Shown here piece by piece: positions 26,875-37,491 of a DNA stretch of 64,000 bases. Every line of letters begins with the position of its first letter. Position 1 is the stretch's first letter. The notes beneath the pieces are model-generated. The model made no database searches. It had not been told where the DNA came from and was given only the letters and a program-made list of their open reading frames with translations. Source of the DNA: Saccharothrix sp. ALI-22-I (lineage in GTDB: Bacteria > Actinomycetota > Actinomycetes > Mycobacteriales > Pseudonocardiaceae); assembly GCF_001984175.1 (NCBI RefSeq), contig NZ_MTQP01000062.1, forward strand, positions 62,001 to 126,000, written 5' to 3'. The position numbers and the translations under genes were made by a program.

Positions 26875-27389
26875 TGGTCAGCCACCAGGGCACTACCGCC
26901 GACGATCAGCTCGCCACTCAGGACCAACCCGACACCCGGGACCGGACCACCGCGCAAGACGAACCGACGACTCAAGAGCAACTCGCCACCGAAGAACACC
27001 CCACCGCCGAAGAAAGAATCGGCGCCTCCACCGACCAGGAAATCGGCACCGCGGACCAGGGGTTCGCCTCCGCCGACCAGGAGCCGGTCGAGCTGTCCCC
27101 CGTCTCCACCACGGCGGGCGACTCCCCGCTGTTCTCCCCGGACGACTCGGAGAACTTCCAGGTCGAGTGGCGCGCGTTGCAGTCCGAGTTCGTGGACGAC
27201 CCGCGTGAGGCGGTGCAGCGGGCCGACGAGCTGGTGGCCCAGGTGATGCAGAGCCTCACCGACACGTTCGCCGCGCACAAGCGCTCCCTGGAAGAACAGT
27301 GGCACCAGGGTGAGCAGGTGCAGACCGAGGAGTTGCGGCAGTCCCTGAAGCGCTACCGCGCGTTCTTCGACCGGCTGCTCTCCGTGTGA
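26874..27389 (+). CDS. Acidic soluble partner protein of unknown function
   Basis: 171 aa. Residues 1-70 are Thr/Glu/Gln/Asp-rich and low in complexity (repeats like TTAQDEPTTQEQLATEE), probably disordered. Residues 85-170 carry VEWRALQSEFVDDPREAVQR, ADELVAQVMQS and LKRYRAFFDRLL, matching the C-terminal domain of the preceding membrane protein. AAGGAG lies seven bases before this ATG, so it was preferred to the GTG three bases earlier. The coupled pair looks like a membrane-bound form and a free form of one domain that could form hetero-oligomers. Confidence 0.65.
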   Translation: MVSHQGTTADDQLATQDQPDTRDRTTAQDEPTTQEQLATEEHPTAEERIGASTDQEIGTADQGFASADQEPVELSPVSTTAGDSPLFSPDDSENFQVEWRALQSEFVDDPREAVQRADELVAQVMQSLTDTFAAHKRSLEEQWHQGEQVQTEELRQSLKRYRAFFDRLLSV

Positions 27390-27395
27390 GCGCTC

Positions 27396-27431
27396 CCCGT
27401 TGTGCGTCTGGCGACCCAGGTGCACAACGGG
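27396..27431 (+). terminator. Hairpin after the two-gene cassette
   Basis: CCCGTTGTGC (27396-27405) pairs perfectly with GCACAACGGG (27422-27431) around a 16-base loop, just after the stop at 27389 and before the converging gene ending at 27443. It can serve both directions. Confidence 0.65.
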
Positions 27432-27442
27432 TGTTCACCACG

Positions 27443-27769
27443 TCATCCCGGCAGTTCCCGGATCTCCATCTCCAGGACGTCGATCTCGTCGCTGATCGCC
27501 TCGTCCAGCATCCGGTCCAGCAGCTCGGAGCAGTCCGACGACCCGACGCCGAACCGGGGCACCTGCTCCCACCACACCGCCGGGTTGTTCCAGAACGACC
27601 CGGAGCCCTGGTCGACGCCTTCGAGGCAGCGCAGCCGGGAGTCGTCGTCCGGCATCCGGCGGACGTAGTCGATGAACCGGGCCAGCGCGTCCGGGTTGCT
27701 CACCGGCACCGCGCCGTACCCGCGCAGGCAGTCTTCGAGCTCCGTCAGGAACTCCTCTTTGAACGTCAC
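27443..27769 (-). CDS. Small acidic protein of unknown function
   Basis: 108 aa from a GTG (VTFKEEFLTELEDCLRGY). It is acidic, with W-rich centre (SGSFWNNPAVWWEQVPRFG) and a C-terminal helix (LLDRMLDEAISDEIDVLEME). No family was recognised. The ribosome site (GGGGGTG) is weak, and the frame stays open to 27886, but the extra N-terminus is Arg/Gly/Ser-rich and unlike a protein. The gene converges on the cassette to its left. Confidence 0.5.
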   Translation of the reverse strand: MTFKEEFLTELEDCLRGYGAVPVSNPDALARFIDYVRRMPDDDSRLRCLEGVDQGSGSFWNNPAVWWEQVPRFGVGSSDCSELLDRMLDEAISDEIDVLEMEIRELPG

Positions 27770-28095
27770 GGCGCACCCCCGCTTCCCCCGCACCGTTGCG
27801 AGTGAGGAGGACTCACGTCCTATGGCACCAACGGTACCTCCGCGAGGGCACGCGGAACTTACTGCCAATGGGCGGTTCGAGGGCAAGATTCGCTAACGTT
27901 GGGCAGCCGGGGAGCCCAAGCACTCACAAACTCACCCGATGCGGTCGAACACATAACGCAACAGGTTCACCCAACGCGCACGGGCCGAAACCGAAACCTC
28001 ACGGGCCGAGCGACGCCAACGGTCCCCACCGCCGACATTTCCGACATTCCGTCCACAGTGGCCCGACACGTCCAGCGTGGCGGCAAAGGCCGCCG
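27770..28095. other. Gene-free intergenic region
   Basis: 326 bp between the starts/ends of leftward genes. It is less GC-rich than its surroundings with several A-runs (AACTCACAAACTCACC, GAAACCGAAACC). No convincing ORF, tRNA, strong hairpin or known operator was found. It presumably contains the promoter of the gene ending at 27443. Confidence 0.5.
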
Positions 28096-28869
28096 TCACT
28101 CCGAACGGAGGCTGGCCAGGAAGCTGAACCGGTCCCCCCGGTAGAGCGAACGGACGCGTTCGATCGGTTCGCCATCGTTGTCATGGGACACGCGGTGCAG
28201 CAGCAGCATCGGCAGCGCCGGATTCGTACCGATCAGCAACGCCTCGCGCGGCGTGGCCAGCACCGTCTCCACGCGCTCCTCGGCCTCGGTGAACACCACG
28301 CCCAGCCGGTCCCGCAGGCACGCGTACAACGACGTGGTCGGGTCGAAGACCTCCAGCAGCGTCGGGAACCGCGCCGCGGACAGGTAGGTCGACTCCAGCC
28401 CGACCCGTTCGTCGTCGGCCAGCAGCACCCGCTCCAGGTGGATGACCTGGCCGCCCCGCTCGATCCGCAGGTCGCGCGACAGCACCTCGTCCGCGGGCAG
28501 GTGTTCGACGGTGATCACGCTGCGCGCCGGGTCGACACCCTGGCGCCGCATGCCCTCGGTGTAGCTCACGAGCGACAGCGGCCGCACCAGCTTGGGCGGC
28601 GCGACGTAGGTGCCGCTGCCCTGGCGGCGTTGCAGCTTGCCTTCGAGCACCAGTTCGCCGACGGCCTGCCGCAGCGTCACCCGCGACACCGAGAACCGCT
28701 CGGCCAACTCCCGCTCCGACGGGAGCGCCGTGCCCTCGCCGAGCGCGTCGACCAGCCACAGCAGTTCGGTCTTCACCGCGTAGTAGCGGGGGATGCGACC
28801 GTGTTCGGGGATACCGGCGCGGACCGGCCCGTCCGCGCGGTACTGGGGCACGTAACGCGAAGCATGCAC
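28096..28869 (-). CDS. GntR/HutC-family regulator, DasR-like
   Basis: 257 aa. The N-terminal winged helix (about 25-95: IPRYYAVKTELL, LPSERELAERFSVSRVTLRQ, RRQGSGTYVAPPK) is followed by a UTRA ligand domain (about 110-255: SYTEGMRRQG, VIHLERV, ESTYLSAARFPTLL, EAEERVETVLATPREA, RSLYRGDRFSF). Nearly every block matches Streptomyces DasR as recalled, including SYTE.MR.QG and the closing YRGDR.KF. DasR senses glucosamine-6-phosphate and controls GlcNAc uptake, chitinolysis and antibiotic genes. Nothing nearby belongs to that pathway. It may be an orthologue placed elsewhere or a paralogue. Confidence 0.8.
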   Translation of the reverse strand: MHASRYVPQYRADGPVRAGIPEHGRIPRYYAVKTELLWLVDALGEGTALPSERELAERFSVSRVTLRQAVGELVLEGKLQRRQGSGTYVAPPKLVRPLSLVSYTEGMRRQGVDPARSVITVEHLPADEVLSRDLRIERGGQVIHLERVLLADDERVGLESTYLSAARFPTLLEVFDPTTSLYACLRDRLGVVFTEAEERVETVLATPREALLIGTNPALPMLLLHRVSHDNDGEPIERVRSLYRGDRFSFLASLRSE

Positions 28870-28927
28870 AACCCGAGCCTACGGGCCGGTCCGCGCCGGT
28901 CGGACCGCTATCGGAGTGGGTCGCAGA

Positions 28928-29761
28928 TCACGAAGCGACCTTGGGCGGCTCCGGGATGGCGTAACCGGAATCACCCACGTTGGCCTCCAGCGACCTGCGC
29001 CACTCGCCCGAGTCGATCATCTTCCGAACGGCCGCGGTGACCTTCGCCTTGCTGGCGGGATCGCCCTTGCGCATACCGATGCCGTACTCCTCCTTGCTGA
29101 ACGGCTTGTTGACGACCCGCAGCAGCTCGGGGTTCTGCGCGGCGTAGCCGGCCAGGATCACGTCGTCGGTCGTCATGGCGTCCACCTGCTCGGCCAGCAG
29201 CGCGGTGACGCAGTCGCTGAAGTTGGGATATTCCTCAAGCTCCACGAACTGCGCGAACTGGTCCTTCACGTACTGCGCCGAGGTCGTGTTCGCCACCGAG
29301 CACAGCTTCACGCCGGGGGTGTTGAGCGAATCCGGACCGGTGATCCGCTCCTCGCTGTACCGGACCAACAGGTCCTGGCCGGCCACGAAGTACGGGCCGA
29401 CGAAGTCGATCACTTCCTTGCGCTTGTCGGTGATCGAGTAACTGGACACGACGAGGTCCGCGCCGCCTTCGATGAGCAGCTTTTCGCGTTCCGACGGAGT
29501 CGCTTCGGTGAATTTGGCACCGGATTCATCGACACCCAGTTCTTTGGCCACATAACGCGCCACGTCGATGTCGAAGCCGCGGTACGAACCGTCCAACCGG
29601 CGCAAACCGAGTCCCGGCTGGTCGTAGGCCACCGCGATGGTCAGCTCGTCGGCGCTGTCCGCCTTGCCGACGACGGTGGTGTCGTCACCGCTGGAGCAGG
29701 ACGCGAGGACAAGCGCGGCGGAACACGCCACAACAAGGGCGCGTAGCGGTGCCAGAGCCAT
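28928..29761 (-). CDS. Amino-acid ABC transporter substrate-binding lipoprotein (orphan)
   Basis: 277 aa. Signal peptide with lipobox LASC, then an SBP_bac_3 fold: ELTIAVAYDQPGLG, GFDIDVARYVAKELG, VVSSYSITDKRKEVIDFVGP, GQDLLVRYSEERITGPDSL and DAMTTDDVILAGYA. It is a paralogue of the GluB protein encoded at 56243-57130, sharing most of these blocks. No permease or ATPase gene is adjacent, so it may deliver ligand to the GluACD proteins encoded 25 kb away or act as a receptor. Ligand is likely glutamate or another polar amino acid. Confidence 0.85.
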   Translation of the reverse strand: MALAPLRALVVACSAALVLASCSSGDDTTVVGKADSADELTIAVAYDQPGLGLRRLDGSYRGFDIDVARYVAKELGVDESGAKFTEATPSEREKLLIEGGADLVVSSYSITDKRKEVIDFVGPYFVAGQDLLVRYSEERITGPDSLNTPGVKLCSVANTTSAQYVKDQFAQFVELEEYPNFSDCVTALLAEQVDAMTTDDVILAGYAAQNPELLRVVNKPFSKEEYGIGMRKGDPASKAKVTAAVRKMIDSGEWRRSLEANVGDSGYAIPEPPKVAS

Positions 29762-29909
29762 TCTCCCCCTTTTCGGAAGCTTCCTCGGGACGGCCGGAAA
29801 CCTAAGCGGCTTAACGGATTACGTCTATAGCCACGAGGAAGATAGGGGACACCTGATCGGTCAAGGATGACGGCCGTGTATCGAGACCGTGACCGGGACC
29901 GTGATGTAG

Positions 29910-32579
<2,670 letters not shown>

Positions 32580-32582
32580 GTT

Positions 32583-33758
32583 TCAGTCCCTCGGATCGTC
32601 GGGGTCCAGGCCGTGCAGCGGGAACAGCGCGCGTCGGGTCTCCCGGATCGCCAGGTCGACCGGGGTGTCCACCTGGCCGCCCCACGGTTCGAACGTCGTG
32701 TCGGCGCCGTCGGTCATGGCGATCGGCAACGGCCAGTTCGGCGCCAGGGTGGAGGCGTGTGCCATCCAGTCCGCGGGCAGCGGGGTGTTCGGGTCCACGT
32801 CCCGGTCGAGGACGGTGGCCAGCAGGTGCGTCCAACTCCGCGGGACGACGCGCAGCAACTCGTACCCGCCGCCGCCGAGGGCCAGCCACCGGCCGTTCGC
32901 GGTCTCCTCGGCCAGTTCACGCAGGCGTCGGTAGATGGCGCGGTGGCCGTCCACGGTGAGCGCGAGGTCGGCCAGCGGGTCCTCGCGGTGCGTGTCCACG
33001 CCGCACTGCGTGACCAACAACTGCGGCCGGAACGCCCTGAGCAGGGACGGGACGGTCGCCTCGAACGCGCGCAGCCAGGCCTGGTCGCCGGTGCCGGGCG
33101 GCAGGGCCAGGTTCACGCTGGTGCCCTCCGCGCCCGCGCCGCCCAGTTCGGCCGCCCGCCCGGTGCCCGGCCACAGGCTCAGCGGGCTCTGGTGCACCGA
33201 CACCGTGAGCACGCGCGGGTCGTCGTAGAAGGCGTCCTGCACGCCGTCGCCGTGGTGCACGTCGGTGTCGAGGTAGGCGATCCGGTCGAAGCCGTTGTCC
33301 AGCAGCCACGAGATGGCCACCGCGCAGTCGTTGTAGACGCAGAACCCGGCCGCGTGGTCGCGCATGGCGTGGTGCAGCCCGCCCGCGATGTTCACCGCCC
33401 GGTCCGCGTCACCGGACGCGAGCCGCCGCGCGGCGGCCAGCGAACCGCCCACGACCAGCGCCGATGCCTCGTGCATCCGGGCGAACACCGGGTTGTCCGC
33501 GGTGCCCAGACCGTGGCCGACGTCCCAGCCCGCCATCGGCGCGGCCTGCACGGCGTTGAGGTACGACGGCTCGTGGACGCGTTCGATCTCGGCGTCCGTC
33601 GCGGGGTCGGGCGCGATGAGGTCCACACCGTCCAGCACGCCCAGCGCGGTCGCCAGCCGGACGGTCAGGTCCAGTCGGACGGGGTTGAGGGGATGATCCC
33701 CGCCCAGGTCGTAACCGAGGAAGGACTCGTCCCAGACGACAGCGGCTCCCTTGCCCAT
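32583..33758 (-). CDS. acuC: Acetoin utilization protein AcuC, class I-like zinc deacetylase
   Basis: 391 aa histone-deacetylase fold. Key motifs are the FCVYNDCAVAISWLL segment, the metal-binding DTDVHHGDGVQDAF loop, DPRVLTVSVHQS, and late LVTQCGVDTHREDPLADL and GGGGYELLRVVPRSW. It should remove acetyl groups from lysines of acyl-CoA synthetases. Length matches AcuC. It precedes the acetyltransferase gene by 3 bp. The ribosome site is weak, so the start rests on homology of MGKGAAVVWDESFLGYDL. Confidence 0.9.
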   Translation of the reverse strand: MGKGAAVVWDESFLGYDLGGDHPLNPVRLDLTVRLATALGVLDGVDLIAPDPATDAEIERVHEPSYLNAVQAAPMAGWDVGHGLGTADNPVFARMHEASALVVGGSLAAARRLASGDADRAVNIAGGLHHAMRDHAAGFCVYNDCAVAISWLLDNGFDRIAYLDTDVHHGDGVQDAFYDDPRVLTVSVHQSPLSLWPGTGRAAELGGAGAEGTSVNLALPPGTGDQAWLRAFEATVPSLLRAFRPQLLVTQCGVDTHREDPLADLALTVDGHRAIYRRLRELAEETANGRWLALGGGGYELLRVVPRSWTHLLATVLDRDVDPNTPLPADWMAHASTLAPNWPLPIAMTDGADTTFEPWGGQVDTPVDLAIRETRRALFPLHGLDPDDPRD

Positions 33759-33921
33759 GTGCGAAACCTAACTCACCCGGCCGCGCGCGGTGTGATCACA
33801 GCTTGGTCGCCCCGCGCCTGCGAAGCTCCCGAGGGGACTTACAGTCTGCCGAGACGGCGCGGGCCAGGATTGCGGCCATCGAGGATGGAACCCCGCACGT
33901 CGGAACGAGGTCATAGAACAC

Positions 33922-34542
33922 ATGCACCTGCGACGAGTCTCCGCCCTGACCACTGTGCTGGCCTTGGCGCTCACGCTCGGCCTCACGGCCTGCGCCACCA
34001 AGGTCGTCGGCAGCCCGGTCGCCGCGGCGGGTGGGTCGAGCAGTGAGAAGACCACCTCCGGCAAGCCGTCCTCGACCAAGACGTCCCGCAAGAGCAGCGC
34101 GGCCGAGGCGCCCGCGACGACCGGAACAGCCGGAACGCAGAAGCCCACCGGCGACGTCAAGATCACGACGAAGAAGAAGACCGAGGGCTACGAGGACTGC
34201 GACCTGCTCACCCCCGAGGAGGTCGCCACGGCCATCGGCGCGTCGAAGAGCGGCGAGAAGGGCTGCGTGCAGAGCACGGAGGACCCGTTCGCGGTCGTGC
34301 TGTTCATGGTCACGTTCGCCGAGTACGAGGGTGAGGCGCGCACCATCGAGGTCGGCGGCAACACCGCGTACGAGGTGAAGGAGAAGAGCGGTGACTGCAC
34401 CGTCCTCGTCATGCTGACCGACGACCCGGACGAGATCACCCCCGCGTTCCAGGCCACCGTGACGCCGATCGACGAGTTCGAACCGTGCGCGATCGCCCTC
34501 AAGCTCGCCACCAAGGGCTTCGAAAAAATCCCCAACGCCTGA
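33922..34542 (+). CDS. DUF3558 lipoprotein
   Basis: 206 aa. Signal peptide MHLRRVSALTTVLALALT with lipobox LTAC, then a Ser/Lys/Thr-rich linker to about residue 85. The globular part starts YEDCDLLTPEEVATAIGASK and contains paired cysteines (GEKGCVQ, SGDCTVL, EPCAIALKLA), as in DUF3558 proteins of mycobacteria and relatives. Cell-surface location is expected; function is unknown. Confidence 0.8.
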   Translation: MHLRRVSALTTVLALALTLGLTACATKVVGSPVAAAGGSSSEKTTSGKPSSTKTSRKSSAAEAPATTGTAGTQKPTGDVKITTKKKTEGYEDCDLLTPEEVATAIGASKSGEKGCVQSTEDPFAVVLFMVTFAEYEGEARTIEVGGNTAYEVKEKSGDCTVLVMLTDDPDEITPAFQATVTPIDEFEPCAIALKLATKGFEKIPNA

Positions 34543-34602
34543 CCACACTCTGTGATGTCGCGTTGGTCGTTCGCACTCAGGGCGACCACCGCGCGAGGTC
34601 GC

Positions 34603-34675
34603 GTCGGTCGTTCGCGCCTCATTTTCCGACGATCACGCTCTTCGATCGTCGGAAAATGAGGCGCGAACGACCGAC
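34603..34675. terminator. Very large perfect hairpin between converging genes
   Basis: The left arm 34603-34634 and the right arm 34644-34675 are perfect reverse complements over 32 bp, with a 9-base loop (ACGCTCTTC). Left-arm landmarks are GTCGGTCGTTCGCG, CCTCATTTTCC and GACGAT. Arms this long exceed normal terminators. Just upstream, 34554-34580 holds a degenerate direct copy of the left arm start (GTCGCGTTGGTCGTTCGC compared with GTCGCGTCGGTCGTTCGC at 34598-34615). It can end transcription of both the DUF3558 and sulfurtransferase genes, but may be a mobile or repetitive element. Confidence 0.8.
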
Positions 34676-34713
34676 TTCCAGGCGACCGAGCCCGCCGTCT
34701 GCGGAGCAGCGGC
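34676..34713 (-). repeat. Interspersed intergenic repeat, copy 1
   Basis: On the minus strand this reads GCCGCTGCTCCGCAGACG, then GCGGGCTCGGTCGCCTGGAA. The block at 60137-60175 on the plus strand is the same apart from two substitutions and one extra base. Both copies lie between converging genes beside a perfect hairpin. The 12-mer GCGAGGTCGCGT also occurs at both loci (34593-34604 and 60198-60209). Confidence 0.8.
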
Positions 34714-34715
34714 CA

Positions 34716-35552
34716 TCAAACACAGTCGGCGGGGCGGGTGGGGTCGGAGGACCACTGTGACCACGAGCCGGCGTAGAGGGGTGCGGGGGCGTCCGGGGTG
34801 GTGATTCCGGCCACTTCCAGGGCCAGGACCACGGAAGACGCCGTGACGCCGGACCCGCAGTAGGCCGCGACCGGGCGTTCGGGCGAGACGCCGATGGACT
34901 GGAAGCGCTCGGCGAGAGCGGTGGCGGGCAGCCAGCGGCCGTCGGAGGTGTGGCCCGAGGTCGGGGCGTTGAGGGCGCCGGGGATGTGGCCGGCCCGAGG
35001 GTCGATCGGCTCGGTCTCGCCGCGGTAGCGCTCGGGGGCGCGGGCGTCGAGCAGCGTGCCTTCGCGGGCGAACGCGGCGGCCTCGTCGGCGTCCAGCACG
35101 GGCATGGCGCCGGGGCGCACCACGATGTCCCCGGGAATAGGCGTCGGCGTTTCGGCATTAACAGGACGACCCTCGGCGGTCCACGCCGCGAAGCCACCGT
35201 CCAGAACCGACACTTCCGAGTGACCGGACCACCGCAACAGCCACCATGCACGGGCCGCGACCGAGCCGTCACCGCCGTCGTACGCCACGACCGGGTGGCC
35301 TTCTCGGACCCCGGCGGCCCGCAGCACGGCTTGGAGCGCGGCCGGTTCCGGCAGGGGGTGGCGGCCGCCGGCGCCGGGCGCCGAGGACAGCTCCGTGTCC
35401 AGGTCGACGTAGACGGCACCGGGAACGTGGCCGACCTCGTAGTCTTGACGTCCCGGCGGTCCGCCCAGTCGCCAACGGACGTCCAACACGACCGGGGGTT
35501 CGGCGCCGTTCAGCGCGGAGGCCAGGGCTTCGGTGCTGATGAGTGGATGCAC
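34716..35552 (-). CDS. Thiosulfate/3-mercaptopyruvate sulfurtransferase, two-domain rhodanese
   Basis: 278 aa from a GTG preceded by AGGA. Domain 1 (1-125) ends YDGGDGSVAARAWWLLRWSG and lacks the cysteine, the normal inactive half. Domain 2 (150-270) has the catalytic loop YCGSGVTAS with Cys232. CGSGVTA is the SseA-type loop that favours 3-mercaptopyruvate. It transfers sulfane sulfur to cyanide, thiols or cofactors in the cytosol. A longer N-terminus up to 35654 was rejected since it crosses the divergent ideR promoter. Confidence 0.88.
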   Translation of the reverse strand: MHPLISTEALASALNGAEPPVVLDVRWRLGGPPGRQDYEVGHVPGAVYVDLDTELSSAPGAGGRHPLPEPAALQAVLRAAGVREGHPVVAYDGGDGSVAARAWWLLRWSGHSEVSVLDGGFAAWTAEGRPVNAETPTPIPGDIVVRPGAMPVLDADEAAAFAREGTLLDARAPERYRGETEPIDPRAGHIPGALNAPTSGHTSDGRWLPATALAERFQSIGVSPERPVAAYCGSGVTASSVVLALEVAGITTPDAPAPLYAGSWSQWSSDPTRPADCV

Positions 35553-35613
35553 GGCACCATCCTGCACCCGTGACCGGCCTACTAGCATTGACGCCATACG
35601 AAGGGGAGCGGGT

Positions 35614-36306
35614 GTGAACGAGCTCATCGACACTACCGAGATGTACCTCCGCACGATCTACGAGCTCGAAGAAGAGGGCGTAGTTCCGCTGCGCGCGCGC
35701 ATCGCCGAGCGCTTGGCGCAGAGCGGCCCGACGGTCAGCCAGACCGTCGGCCGGATGGAGCGTGACGGTCTCGTGATCGTGGCGGACGACCGCCACCTGG
35801 AGCTGACCGAGCAGGGCCGGAACCTGGCCATCGCGGTCATGCGCAAGCACCGGCTCGCCGAGCGCCTCCTGGTCGACATCATCGGCCTGGAGTGGGAACA
35901 GGTGCACAGCGAGGCGTGCCGCTGGGAGCACGTGATGAGCGAGGCCGTCGAGCGCAAGCTGGTCAAGCTCCTCGGCAACCCCACCACCTCGCCCTACGGC
36001 AACCCCATCCCCGGTCTGGACAAGTTGGGCGACGGCGAGCCCGCGCCGCCCGCCGAGTCGGACCTGGTGCGCATCGACGAGGTGGCCCGGCGCGGCGGCG
36101 GTCGCGTCGAGGTGCGCCGCATCGCCGAGCACGTGCAGCTCGACCCGGACCTGATGGCCGAGTTGAAGGCCGCCGGCGTGGTGCCGGGCGGCACGGTCGA
36201 GGTCGACACGATGGGCGGCGCGAAGGTCGTGCAGGTGCGCGGCAACGGCACGGTCGCCGAACTGGACCCCGCGGTGGCGCACGCCGTGCTGGTGCAGGCG
36301 CGGTGA
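35614..36306 (+). CDS. ideR: Iron-dependent transcriptional repressor IdeR/DtxR
   Basis: 230 aa from a GTG with AAGGGGAG upstream. Residues begin VNELIDTTEMYLRTIYELEE, as in IdeR. All DtxR metal ligands are at canonical positions: Met10, His79, Glu83, His98, Cys102, Glu105 and His106. The recognition helix SGPTVSQTVGRMERDGL and the C-terminal SH3-like domain (about 150-230) are intact. It represses siderophore and iron-uptake genes when Fe2+ is plentiful. No iron box was recognised in its own 60-bp upstream gap. It overlaps galK by GTGA. Confidence 0.95.
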   Translation: MNELIDTTEMYLRTIYELEEEGVVPLRARIAERLAQSGPTVSQTVGRMERDGLVIVADDRHLELTEQGRNLAIAVMRKHRLAERLLVDIIGLEWEQVHSEACRWEHVMSEAVERKLVKLLGNPTTSPYGNPIPGLDKLGDGEPAPPAESDLVRIDEVARRGGGRVEVRRIAEHVQLDPDLMAELKAAGVVPGGTVEVDTMGGAKVVQVRGNGTVAELDPAVAHAVLVQAR

Positions 36307-37463
36307 GCCCGACGCGGCGTGCGGTCGCCGCGTTCACCCGGCTGCACGGCACCGCGCCGCAAGGCGTCTGGTCCGCGCCCGGCCGGGTGAACTTGATCGG
36401 GGAACACACCGACTACAACGACGGCTTCGTGCTCCCGTTCGCGTTGCCGCACCGGACCGCGGTGGCCGCGTCACCGCGCGACGACGGCCGGTTGCACGTG
36501 GCCACCGTCGGTGACGACGGCACCGTGCAGCACACCTCGCCGGTCGCCGTCGCGGACCTGGAACCCGGCATCGTCCGGGGCTGGGCCGCGTACCCGATGG
36601 GCGTGGCGTGGGTGCTGCGCGACCAGGGCCTGACCGGCGGGGCGAACCTGGTGATCGCCGGCGACGTGCCGGCGGGCGCGGGCCTGTCCTCGTCGCACGC
36701 GTTGGAGTGCGCGGTGGCGCTCGCCCTGCTCGGGCTCGCCGACCGCCCGGCGGACGACCTGCCGCAGATCGCGCGCTGGGTGCAGCGGTCGGAGAACGAC
36801 TTCGTCGGCGCGCCCACCGGCCTGCTCGACCAGACCGCGTCGCTGTGCTGCACCGAGGCGCACGTGCTGTTCCTCGACGTGCGCTCGTTCAAGGCCGAGC
36901 AGGTGCCGTTCGACTCCGCCGAGCACGGTCTCGAAGTGCTGGTCATCGACACGCGGGCGAGCCACTCGCACACCGACGGCGGCTACGGCGCGCGTCGGGC
37001 GGGCTGTGAGCGGGCGGCCTCGATCCTGGGGGTTCCCGCGCTGCGGGACGTGGACGTGGACGAGTTGGACGGCGCGCTGGCCCGGCTGCCCGAGGAGCTG
37101 CGCCCGCTGGCGCGGCACGTGGTGACGGAGAACGAGCGGGTGCTGGCGTCGGTCGAGCTGCTGCGCACCGGCCGGTTGGCCGAGCTGGGTCCGCTGCTGG
37201 ACGCGTCGCACGCGAGTCTGCGCGACGACTACCGGGTGTCCGCGCCGGAGCTGGACGTGGCCGTGGACGCGGCGAAGGCGGCGGGCGCGCTGGGCGCCCG
37301 GATGATCGGCGGCGGCTTCGGCGGGTCGGCGATCGCGCTGGTGCCGGTGGAGCGGCACGAAGACGTTGTGCGGCAGGTACTCGCGGCGTTCGCGGAGCAC
37401 GGCTGGACGACGCCGAGGACTTTCACGGCGGTGCCCTCGGCGGGCGCCGGCCAGGACAACTGA
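36303..37463 (+). CDS. galK: Galactokinase
   Basis: 386 aa GHMP kinase. The galactokinase signature [19 protein letters not shown] (about 26-45), the ATP loop [16 protein letters not shown] and the C-terminal [16 protein letters not shown] are all present. It phosphorylates galactose to galactose-1-phosphate, first step of the Leloir pathway. It overlaps ideR by four bases and is followed after 28 bp by galE. No galT is seen in the window. Confidence 0.95.
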   Translation: MSPTRRAVAAFTRLHGTAPQGVWSAPGRVNLIGEHTDYNDGFVLPFALPHRTAVAASPRDDGRLHVATVGDDGTVQHTSPVAVADLEPGIVRGWAAYPMGVAWVLRDQGLTGGANLVIAGDVPAGAGLSSSHALECAVALALLGLADRPADDLPQIARWVQRSENDFVGAPTGLLDQTASLCCTEAHVLFLDVRSFKAEQVPFDSAEHGLEVLVIDTRASHSHTDGGYGARRAGCERAASILGVPALRDVDVDELDGALARLPEELRPLARHVVTENERVLASVELLRTGRLAELGPLLDASHASLRDDYRVSAPELDVAVDAAKAAGALGARMIGGGFGGSAIALVPVERHEDVVRQVLAAFAEHGWTTPRTFTAVPSAGAGQDN

Positions 37464-37491
37464 TGGTCAGAGTCGAAAGCGGGGATCCACG

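Noticed and set aside
27770-28095. Possible small RNA or ORF in the gene-free stretch
   Set aside because: No stable hairpin, start with ribosome site or recognisable motif was found.
35553-35613. Search for an iron box in the sulfurtransferase/ideR gap
   Set aside because: No TTAGG-type inverted repeat could be seen in these 61 bases.
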